NCBI GenBank assembly: GCA_050734185.1
Contig: JBOHUE010000050.1
Span: 1 to 5,375 of the forward strand
DNA: 5,375 bases
DNA from: JAFALX01 sp050734185
GTDB lineage: Bacteria; Chloroflexota; Dormibacteria; Aeolococcales; Aeolococcaceae
Direction: 5' to 3'
Under the pieces are notes generated by a model, which saw only the letters and a program-made list of their open reading frames with translations, was not told where the DNA came from and made no database searches. The translations under genes and the position numbers were made by a program. Positions within the stretch are counted from its first letter, which is position 1. Each line of letters opens with the position of its first letter. This document shows positions 1 to 5,375 of this stretch, in pieces.

Positions 1-1
1 G

Positions 2-2908
2 CTCGTGCGCGGCGATCGTCGCGGTGCGCTGCGTCACGCCGAGCGGGTGCGCGAGTGCTTCGGCCGCGAGCGCGCGGCGATCCTGCTGACGCATCATCTG
101 CATCCAGCGGACACGTGGATCGCCGCCGAGTGCGCGTCCATCGCGGAGCGCGCCGGTCTGCCGGCCATCGCGAGCGCGACGCCCGATCACGCGAGCGTGC
201 ACGACAAGCCGCTGCTCGACGTGCTCACCGCGATCCGGAATCGCACCACGCTCGACCAGGCCGCCGCGCACGGGCTGCTGCTGCCCAACAGCGAGCATCG
301 CCTGCAGCCGGGCGCGGTGTTGCGTGAGCGGTTGCGCGCACACCCCGGCGCGTTCGACACCGCTGCTCGCATCGCCGCCGAGTGCACGGTGTCACTCGAC
401 TTCAGCGACGTACGCTTCCCCGGCTTTCCGGTGCCGGACGGTGAGACGCCGTTCTCCGTGCTCTACGCGCTGTGCCAGGAGTCGGTGCAGCGCAAGTACC
501 ACCCCATGACATCGCAGGTGGCGGCGCGGCTGCAGCGCGAGCTCGACGTCATCGAGAAGACCCGGCTCGCCGAGTTCTTCCTGATCACCTGGGACATCAT
601 GCGGTACGCGCGCGAGCACGGCATCCCCGGACAGGGCCGCGGCAGCGCGGCGGACTCGATCGTCGCGTACCTGCTCGGCATCACGCGTGTCGATCCGGTG
701 GAGCACAACCTGCTCTTCGAGCGCTTCCTGCACGAGGATCACCAGGGCACGCCCGACATCGACATCGACTTCTCCACCGATCACCGCGAGCAGGTGCTGC
801 AGTACGTGTACGACAAGTACGGCGCCGACCGCACCGGCATGGTGGCCAACGTCGTCACGTTCCGCCCACGAATGGCGATCCGCCAGGTGGGCGCGGCAAT
901 GGGCTTCCCCGAAACGATCATCGATCGCCTTGCGAAAGGCGCGGATGGTTGGTACATGGCTTCGCTCGACGAGACGCTGCACGCAGCCGGGATCGAGACC
1001 GCGGGAGGGCCGGACCCGTCCCTCCCGTGGCCGCTGTTTCTGGAGGTGCTGCAACGCATCGAGGGAACGCCACGCCATCTGAGCATTCACGTCGGCGGCA
1101 TGCTCGTCACCGGCGAGCCGCTCGTCGACGTGGTGCCGGTGGAGCACGCGACGATGCCGGGGCGCGTTGTCGTGCAGTTCGACAAGGACGACATCGAGGA
1201 CCTCGGGCTGATCAAGATGGATCTGCTCGGGCTGCGCACGCTGTCGGCCATCGCCGAGTGCCTCGACATGATCGAGCAGACCACAGGCCTGCGGCCGGCT
1301 CTTGACGAACTGCCCCTGGACGACGCGCGCGTGTACGACATGATCTGCAGGGTCGACACGATCGGGCTGTTCCAGATCGAGTCGCGTGCGCAGCAGCAGT
1401 CGCTGTGGCAGTCGCAGCCGCGCGAGTTCAACGACCTCATCGTCCAGGTGGCGATCATCCGCCCCGGTCCCATCCAGGGCGACGCGGTGCATCCGTACCT
1501 GCGCCGCCGTCAGGGGCTGGAGCCGGTGACCTACCTGCATCCCAAGTTGGAGCCGATTCTGGCGGAAACGCGTGGCGTCATCCTCTATCAGGAGCAGATC
1601 CTGCGCGTCGTCATGGAGCTCGCCGGCTACACCGCGGGCGAGGCGGATCGCTTTCGCCGCGCCATGAACCGGCATCGCTCGCGCATGGAGATGGAGGAGC
1701 TCCGCGACGAGTTCCTCCACCGCTGCGTGGCGCACGATCTCACGCTGCCGGTGGCCGAGCAGATCTTCAAGAGCGTCGCCGGCTTCGCCGAGTTCGGGTT
1801 CTGCAAGAGCCACGCCGCCGCGTTCGCGCGCACCGCGTACGAGACCGCGTGGCTGCGCCTCACCTACCCGGCGCACTACACCTGCGCGCTGCTGAACGCA
1901 CAGCCGATGGGCTTCTATGCGCCGGCGGTGCTCGTTGACGACGCGCGCCGTCATGGCGTGAAGGTGCTACCGGTCGACGTCACGCGGAGCCGAGCGCGCT
2001 GCACCATCGAAGCTGCCGGCGACTTCGCTGTGCGGCTCGGCTTCGCGTACGTGCGCGCGCTCGGGCCCACGGCACGAGCTGCATGCGACGACGCGGTCGT
2101 CGCCGGCGCCAACACGAGCATCGAAGACTTCTGGCGGCATACGTTGCTGGCGCGCGCGGCGATGGAGAACCTGGTGAAGATCGGCGCATTCGACGCTGTG
2201 TCCGGTGGCCTGCATCGCCGGCAGCAGCTGTGGCACCTGAAGCGCATCGAGGAGTCGCTGCCGTCGCGACGGCGGAAGACTGCGACCGCCGGTGGGTCCG
2301 CACCGTCGAAGGCCTCGCCGTCAGTGGGACCGCCGCGCGGCAGTGGCGCCGTCGCCGGCGCGCGCTACGGCGACGCCCCGCATGTCGCACGTGATCCGTC
2401 GGGCGACCTGCCGCAGCCTCTGCTCGAGCTCCCCGCGCCACCGCCCGTGCTGCGCGACATGGACGAACGCACCCGCGTGACCACCGAGTACGCGCTCACG
2501 CAGGTGAGCACGGGGCCGCACCTGGTGTCCTTCATCCGCGAGCGGCTCGATGCTCTCGGCTGCATGCGGCTGGCCGCGGCGCGCGCCGCCGCCGACGGCT
2601 CGCGCGTGCGTGTCGCAGGACTGGTGATCACGCGGCAGGCACCGATGTCGGCCAGTGGCTTCCGCTTCTTCACGCTCAGCGACGAGGACGCGCACCTCGA
2701 CCTCGTGTTCCGTCCCGATGTGGCGCAGCGCACCCGTGAACCATCCCGCCATCCGCTGCTGATGGTGGACGGGACGTTGCAGGTGGAACGGGGGCGCATC
2801 AACGTTGTGGTGCAACAGGTCACGGCCCTCGACCGCGACGGCGCTCCCCTGCCCCCGGATGCGCCGCTGACCACGATGCCCGCGCCCCGTCCTCACAACT
2901 TTCGATGA
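2..2908 (+). CDS. dnaE2: Error-prone DNA polymerase III alpha subunit, DnaE2/ImuC type (5' partial)
   Basis: C-family polymerase that, in characterised bacteria, performs damage-induced mutagenic synthesis with ImuA/ImuB. The frame is open to the left edge, so the GTG at 5 is probably internal and roughly 150 N-terminal residues (most of the PHP domain) are missing. Numbering from that GTG: PHP tail ~1-110; palm motif PDIDIDF with D251 and D253; third catalytic Asp D406 in IKMDLLGLRTL. These match E. coli D401, D403 and D555 with nearly identical spacing, so it should be active. DnaE2 hallmarks follow: GQGRGSAADS (~210), RPGPIQGDAVHPYLRRRQG (~487), AQPMGFYAP (~632), an HhH region (~680-745) with RRQQLW, a Ser/Pro/Gly/Ala-rich linker (~752-810), an OB-fold (~865-945) and the C-terminal HNFR. 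There is no inserted exonuclease domain, so it is not PolC. Oddities are FCKSHA where DnaE2 usually has FPESHA, and a degenerate PHP motif. A divergent replicative DnaE1 is less likely. No frameshift is seen. Confidence 0.93.
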   Translation, partial: LVRGDRRGALRHAERVRECFGRERAAILLTHHLHPADTWIAAECASIAERAGLPAIASATPDHASVHDKPLLDVLTAIRNRTTLDQAAAHGLLLPNSEHRLQPGAVLRERLRAHPGAFDTAARIAAECTVSLDFSDVRFPGFPVPDGETPFSVLYALCQESVQRKYHPMTSQVAARLQRELDVIEKTRLAEFFLITWDIMRYAREHGIPGQGRGSAADSIVAYLLGITRVDPVEHNLLFERFLHEDHQGTPDIDIDFSTDHREQVLQYVYDKYGADRTGMVANVVTFRPRMAIRQVGAAMGFPETIIDRLAKGADGWYMASLDETLHAAGIETAGGPDPSLPWPLFLEVLQRIEGTPRHLSIHVGGMLVTGEPLVDVVPVEHATMPGRVVVQFDKDDIEDLGLIKMDLLGLRTLSAIAECLDMIEQTTGLRPALDELPLDDARVYDMICRVDTIGLFQIESRAQQQSLWQSQPREFNDLIVQVAIIRPGPIQGDAVHPYLRRRQGLEPVTYLHPKLEPILAETRGVILYQEQILRVVMELAGYTAGEADRFRRAMNRHRSRMEMEELRDEFLHRCVAHDLTLPVAEQIFKSVAGFAEFGFCKSHAAAFARTAYETAWLRLTYPAHYTCALLNAQPMGFYAPAVLVDDARRHGVKVLPVDVTRSRARCTIEAAGDFAVRLGFAYVRALGPTARAACDDAVVAGANTSIEDFWRHTLLARAAMENLVKIGAFDAVSGGLHRRQQLWHLKRIEESLPSRRRKTATAGGSAPSKASPSVGPPRGSGAVAGARYGDAPHVARDPSGDLPQPLLELPAPPPVLRDMDERTRVTTEYALTQVSTGPHLVSFIRERLDALGCMRLAAARAAADGSRVRVAGLVITRQAPMSASGFRFFTLSDEDAHLDLVFRPDVAQRTREPSRHPLLMVDGTLQVERGRINVVVQQVTALDRDGAPLPPDAPLTTMPAPRPHNFR

Positions 2909-2927
2909 TCTTCGAGCGATGGGTCAC

Positions 2928-2946
2928 GTGCGGGTAACGCTCGCAC
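2928..2946. repeat. Weak inverted repeat 20 bases after the dnaE2 stop
   Basis: GTGCG at 2928-2932 pairs with CGCAC at 2942-2946 across a nine-base loop. The stem has only five pairs, cannot be extended and is not followed by a T-run. It could contribute to termination of dnaE2 transcription, but a five-pair stem of this kind is also expected by chance in GC-rich DNA. Confidence 0.25.
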
Positions 2947-2989
2947 CGCAGTGTCCCGACCAAACCAAGGATGACGAATCCGCTGCATA

Positions 2990-3010
2990 CGCTCGATTCC
3001 ACACCGAGCG
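2990..3010. repeat. Inverted repeat, six-base arms
   Basis: CGCTCG at 2990-2995 is complementary to CGAGCG at 3005-3010, with a nine-base loop. Its last base is the first base of the next palindrome, so the two structures abut. It is the first of three consecutive inverted repeats before the gene starting at 3056. No function is assigned. Confidence 0.4.
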
Positions 3011-3026
3011 ACCGGATAATCCGGTC
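3010..3026. promoter_or_regulatory. 17-bp near-perfect palindrome, candidate operator overlapping a -10-like hexamer
   Basis: GACCGGATAATCCGGTC has eight-base arms that pair perfectly around a single central A. It ends 29 bases before the GTG at 3056. Its centre contains GATAAT (3015-3020), which resembles a sigma-70 -10 box; a start of transcription a few bases beyond would give a leader of about 30 nt. The bases 16-19 nt upstream of the hexamer do not resemble TTGACA, so the promoter reading is weak. A dimeric repressor binding across a -10 box would have this arrangement. An RNA hairpin or part of a dnaE2 terminator are alternatives. Confidence 0.4.
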
Positions 3027-3029
3027 AGC

Positions 3030-3044
3030 CGGCAATCGCTGCCG
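3030..3044. repeat. Inverted repeat next to the start of the membrane-protein gene
   Basis: CGGCA at 3030-3034 pairs with TGCCG at 3040-3044 around a five-base loop. It is the third of the consecutive inverted repeats and ends 11 bases before the GTG at 3056. In RNA the hairpin would sit directly upstream of the only purine-rich stretch (GAGAAA, 3044-3049) that could act as a ribosome binding site, so it might affect initiation. A stem this short could be chance. Confidence 0.3.
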
Positions 3045-3055
3045 AGAAATAGAAA

Positions 3056-4126
3056 GTGAACGACGAACCGACGAGCGACGCGGCGTTCTTCACGCCACCG
3101 GACCGGGGTGACACCGGCCTCTGGCCGTCGCCACCGCCGGCCAAGCCGGCGCCTGCAGCCTCCGCTCCCACTGCCGACATCTGGTCCGGCTTCGAGGTCC
3201 CCGAGCCGCATGCAACGCCGGCGGATCTCCCCGCTGATCTCCGCGGCTCATCGACCTCGGCGCGCGCGTTGGCGCCGCCGACTCCCCTGATCCGCCCGGT
3301 GCTGCCGCGCGCTCCTCAACCGCCTCCACACACGACATCGGCAACCCCGACCGAGACCGTCGACGACGGCGGCGGGCCTGGCTGGGGCCTGCGTCTTTCC
3401 CCGGCGGCCACGCCGGTACCGACCCGGACCCCAATCGGATCTGCCACCGTCCCGGTTGGCGTTCCCATCGCAAGAACCGCGCGTCGCGCGGCCCCTGGCG
3501 CGGCGCTGTCGCAGGACGAGCCGCTCCCGACGATGCCCTGGGACCGGCAGGCGAGATCGCGGCCGACGCGCCGCTACGTCCTGTTCGGCGTCGGCCTCTT
3601 CGCACTCTGCGGGCTGGCCGCCGCGGTGCTGGCAGGCGTGGGACGCACAGGCCCATCGATCCAGCAGCCGGACACGATCGGCGTGATGAATCAGGTCGAC
3701 TCCCCGGACATCGGTGCGCTGCTCCAGAACCTCGACCGCTACGAACACTCGGTCGGCGCGAGCAACGTCGTCACCGGCGCCTACGGCGCAGACGGGACGG
3801 CGCAGACGATGTTGGTGGTGGTGCAGGGCGGGGTGATCCGTGGCGGCGGGGACAAGGCGTCGATCGACGCCTTCATGCACGGGCTCACCGCCGGCGCGAG
3901 CGGGTCTGGCTGGCTCCTGGACCCCGCCAAGCTCACGGTCACCGTTGCCAACGGGACGACGTTCGAGTGCGACAGCGGGTCCTCGTCGAACCTCGGTGGG
4001 GCGACGCTCTCCACCTGCGCCTGGACGGACGCGGGCATCGCCGGGGTCGTCGTCGACGTCACCGGCCTCTCGCTGGCCGACACGCTCAACGAGGCTGTCA
4101 CCGCGCGCGCCGCCGCCGAGCACTGA
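3056..4126 (+). CDS. Single-pass membrane protein with Pro-rich cytoplasmic tail and exported C-terminal domain, function unknown
   Basis: I do not recognise a named family. The 356-residue product has three parts. Residues 1-173 are Pro/Ala/Thr-rich, probably disordered, and end in the basic stretch RQARSRPTRR. Residues 174-196 form one hydrophobic helix (starting YVLFGVGLFALCG); the preceding positive charges predict N-terminus inside. Residues 197-356 form an exported domain with two cysteines, C305 and C321, that could form a disulfide; the second lies in STCAWTDAGIAGVV. From memory, a CAW motif followed by a hydrophobic strand near the C-terminus recurs in small exported actinobacterial proteins of unknown role. 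An in-frame TAG at 3050-3052 makes GTG 3056 the first possible start; its Shine-Dalgarno match is weak (GAGAAA). The next gene follows 32 bases downstream on the same strand, so co-transcription is possible. There are no catalytic motifs; a sensor, anchor or envelope role would be a guess. Confidence 0.85.
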   Translation: MNDEPTSDAAFFTPPDRGDTGLWPSPPPAKPAPAASAPTADIWSGFEVPEPHATPADLPADLRGSSTSARALAPPTPLIRPVLPRAPQPPPHTTSATPTETVDDGGGPGWGLRLSPAATPVPTRTPIGSATVPVGVPIARTARRAAPGAALSQDEPLPTMPWDRQARSRPTRRYVLFGVGLFALCGLAAAVLAGVGRTGPSIQQPDTIGVMNQVDSPDIGALLQNLDRYEHSVGASNVVTGAYGADGTAQTMLVVVQGGVIRGGGDKASIDAFMHGLTAGASGSGWLLDPAKLTVTVANGTTFECDSGSSSNLGGATLSTCAWTDAGIAGVVVDVTGLSLADTLNEAVTARAAAEH

Positions 4127-4154
4127 GCCGAGGCCGTCCGCTCGCCGCGATCCG

Positions 4155-4160
4155 TAGCAT
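4155..4160 (+). promoter_or_regulatory. Candidate -10 box for a leaderless S49 peptidase transcript
   Basis: TAGCAT fits the actinobacterial -10 pattern TANNNT and ends seven bases before the GTG at 4168. That is the spacing expected if transcription begins on the start codon itself, a common arrangement in Actinomycetota. Neither candidate start (ATG 4159 or GTG 4168) has a well-placed Shine-Dalgarno sequence; the GGAG at 4161-4164 is only three bases from the GTG. No convincing -35 lies upstream. The hexamer overlaps the ATG at 4159, so if the box is real the ATG cannot be the start on this transcript. Confidence 0.35.
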
Positions 4161-4998
4161 GGAGCGCGTGCCGAGCGAGGGCGACCTGAGCGAGCGCTTG
4201 AGCCGGATCGCCGACCGCCGTCGCATCGGGATCATCGAGGTCCGCGGCGTGATCGATGGGGCTGTCCGAACCGATGCGGTCACGCGCGTGCTCGGCATGG
4301 CCCGGCGCAACCCGCGCGTGCGCGCCGTGGTGCTGGACATCGACTCGCCGGGTGGCGGCGCTGTCGGGTCCGAGCTGCTGTACGTCGCGGTCAAGCGGCT
4401 GGCGGCGGAGAAGCCGGTGGTGGCCTGGATCCGCTCGGTGGGCGCGTCGGGCGCGTACTTCCTCGCCTGCGGCGCCACCCGCATCGTCTCCTTCCCGGCG
4501 GCGATCGTCGGGTCGATCGGCGTGATCAGCGTGCGCCCCATCGTGGTCGAGGCGCTGAAGCGCCTGGGCACGCGCATCGACGTGGTCAAGACCGGCCCGT
4601 TCAAGGACCTGGGCGCGCCCTGGCGCGAGCCGACCGAGGCTGACCACGCCAAGGAGCAGGAGCTGGTGCAGGCGATCTTCCGGCGATTCACCTCGGCCGT
4701 GCGCTCGGCGCGGGGCTTCGACGACGGAGGCCTGGAGCGGGTCACGACGGGGGAGGTCTGGCTGGGCACGCAGGCGCTCGAGCTTGGCCTTGTCGACGCG
4801 CTGATCGACGACGAGGACGCCGCGGTCGAGATGGCCCAGGACCTGGCCGCCCTGCCACATCACCACACGGTCCGCCTCGGCCCGCGCAAGTCGCTGCTGC
4901 AGCGACTCGGCATGCCCGGCGCCGGTATGGGACCGCCCGGCCCGCGCTGGATCGCCGAGCTCGAAGGCTGGGCGACGGCGCCCCGTCTTCGCGCTTAG
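4159..4998 (+). CDS. S49 family serine peptidase (SppA-like), no membrane anchor
   Basis: ClpP/crotonase-fold serine peptidase of the SppA family, whose classical members degrade left-over signal peptides in the membrane. Counting from ATG 4159 (279 residues): an N-terminal strand IGIIEVRGVI (~23-32); DIDSPGGGAVGSELL (60-74); the nucleophile S97 in VGASGAYFLACG; VGSIGVI (117-123); and the general base K149 in TGPFKDLGAPWREPT. The Ser-Lys distance of 52 residues equals that of B. subtilis SppA (S147/K199, from memory), so the single-domain active site is complete. Unlike typical SppA there is no N-terminal hydrophobic segment, so the protein is predicted to be cytosolic or peripheral. The tail (233-279) has a HHH run, a basic stretch and Gly/Pro-rich sequence. 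GTG 4168 is an alternative start, three residues shorter, favoured if the message is leaderless. It may share an operon with the upstream membrane gene and converges with the next gene. Confidence 0.92.
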   Translation: MERVPSEGDLSERLSRIADRRRIGIIEVRGVIDGAVRTDAVTRVLGMARRNPRVRAVVLDIDSPGGGAVGSELLYVAVKRLAAEKPVVAWIRSVGASGAYFLACGATRIVSFPAAIVGSIGVISVRPIVVEALKRLGTRIDVVKTGPFKDLGAPWREPTEADHAKEQELVQAIFRRFTSAVRSARGFDDGGLERVTTGEVWLGTQALELGLVDALIDDEDAAVEMAQDLAALPHHHTVRLGPRKSLLQRLGMPGAGMGPPGPRWIAELEGWATAPRLRA

Positions 4999-4999
4999 G

Positions 5000-5375
5000 T
5001 CAGACGAGCCAGCCCGCCGCCAGGTCGGCGAGGACGTGGGCCGCCGCCGGTGCGGTGACTCCACCCGAGATCAGGCGCAGCCCGCCGAACAGCAGGCCGG
5101 CGGCCAGGTCGAGGGGCAGCGCGGCCCAGCCGTACAGGGGGACGTGCAGCAGCGCGAACGCCACGGTGGTGACGGCGAGGGCGCAGCCCGCGCCGCGCCA
5201 GGCTCGAACGGCGGCGAACAGCGCGCCGCGCAGCGCCACCTCCTCCACGATGGCGACCACGACGACCGCCGCGGTCCAGGGCAGGAGCGAGGCGACCGGC
5301 CGGCCGCCGCCAGCCGAGAGGTGCGGTGCCGCGCTCAGCCAGGCGGCGACCAGCACCGCGGCCCCGAGCACGCCC
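5000..5375 (-). CDS. CPBP (CAAX/Rce1-like) intramembrane metalloprotease, 5' partial
   Basis: C-terminal ~125 residues of a polytopic membrane protein of the CPBP/ABI family, glutamate-type intramembrane endopeptidases related to eukaryotic Rce1. Counting from the GTG at 5371, all three signature motifs are present: EEVALR (EExxxR, residues 43-48), FALLH (FxxxH, 72-76) and HVLAD (HxxxD/N, 112-116). They lie in or beside hydrophobic segments at roughly 1-16, 27-42, 62-80, 84-97 and 104-123. The frame stays open to the right edge, and family members usually have more helices before motif 1, so the true start is probably outside the window. The TGA (5002-5000) is separated from the S49 TAG (4996-4998) by one base. 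Bacterial members range from bacteriocin self-immunity proteins to prenyl-protease-like enzymes; the substrate here is unknown. Confidence 0.88.
   Translation of the reverse strand, partial: GVLGAAVLVAAWLSAAPHLSAGGGRPVASLLPWTAAVVVVAIVEEVALRGALFAAVRAWRGAGCALAVTTVAFALLHVPLYGWAALPLDLAAGLLFGGLRLISGGVTAPAAAHVLADLAAGWLV

Larger units (their letters stand above)
2909..3055. other. Intergenic region between dnaE2 and the membrane-protein gene
   Basis: This 147-base gap is about 59% GC by hand count, less than the flanking genes. It holds a weak hairpin soon after the dnaE2 stop and a run of three inverted repeats next to the following start. I see no T-run that would mark a classical intrinsic terminator and no strong paired -35/-10 promoter. 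Its size and base composition suggest that dnaE2 and the next gene are separate transcription units, with the regulatory signals of the downstream gene lying here. Confidence 0.6.

Noticed and set aside
472..1305. Plus-strand open frame of 277 codons within dnaE2
   Set aside because: It is a shadow of the polymerase frame: Arg/Gly/Ala-rich with no conserved motif.
392..1954. Open reading frame of 520 codons on the minus strand, antisense to dnaE2
   Set aside because: It lies wholly within the polymerase gene, whose product has clear catalytic motifs. Its translation is Arg/His/Leu/Val-rich with no recognisable domain, as expected for a shadow frame in GC-rich DNA.
2210..2233. RRQQLW in DnaE2 considered as a beta-clamp binding motif
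   Set aside because: It lacks the QLxLF pattern. Similar RR-x-x-L-W sequence is found at this position in DnaE2 relatives (RREALW in the mycobacterial protein, from memory), so it is better read as a conserved part of the HhH region.
2901..2915. TTCGATGATCTTCGA at the dnaE2 stop, considered as a LexA/SOS box
   Set aside because: The spacing between TCGA halves is six bases, not the eight of the actinobacterial TCGAAC-N4-GTTCGA type, and the inner AC/GT bases are missing. It also lies at the wrong end of the gene to control dnaE2.
2925..2930. CACGTG palindrome in the intergenic gap
   Set aside because: A six-base palindrome is common by chance in GC-rich DNA, and nothing around it extends the symmetry.
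4858..4867. His-His-His run in the S49 peptidase (residues 234-236), considered as a metal site
   Set aside because: It is outside the conserved peptidase core, has no partner ligands in view, and S49 enzymes do not need metal.
3781..5064. Open reading frame of 427 codons on the minus strand across the membrane-protein and S49 genes
   Set aside because: It runs antisense through two better-supported genes and overlaps the end of the CPBP gene in another frame. The translation is low-complexity and Arg/Ala-rich with no motif.

Overview
The window is a stretch of GC-rich chromosomal DNA holding four protein genes and no RNA gene, CRISPR array or mobile element that I could see. Three lines of evidence suggest a high-GC Actinomycetota member: coding is dense and GC-rich throughout; the DnaE2-type polymerase aligns from memory with the mycobacterial protein; and the second gene has the actinobacterial build of a Pro-rich cytoplasmic tail, one membrane helix and a small exported domain with a CAW motif. 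The genus cannot be fixed from this sequence, and a metagenomic origin is possible.

Layout. Positions 2-2908 (+) hold the C-terminal ~970 residues of a DnaE2/ImuC-type error-prone DNA polymerase III alpha subunit. Its N-terminus, most of the PHP domain, lies left of the window. A 147-base gap (2909-3055, about 59% GC by hand count, lower than its surroundings) follows and contains three small inverted repeats placed end to end just before the next start. Positions 3056-4126 (+) encode a single-pass membrane protein of unknown function. A further 32 bases on, 4159-4998 (+) encodes an SppA-like S49 serine peptidase with an intact Ser/Lys dyad but no signal anchor. Its start may be the GTG at 4168, read from a leaderless transcript. 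The stop codon of a CPBP (CAAX/Rce1-like) intramembrane protease gene on the minus strand (5000-5375, cut by the right edge) lies one base beyond the S49 stop, so these two genes converge.

How they work together. The polymerase belongs to SOS-type mutagenic translesion synthesis. Its usual partners (imuA/imuB) are not to its right, so any mutasome operon must lie to the left. The exported-domain gene and the S49 gene may be co-transcribed. The S49 and CPBP genes place two membrane-related proteolysis families tail to tail, but no functional link between them is shown by the sequence. This looks like an ordinary chromosomal region. The points most worth a second look are the anchorless S49 peptidase, its possible leaderless start, the structured leader of the unknown membrane gene, and the mixed motif signature and degenerate PHP tail of the polymerase.
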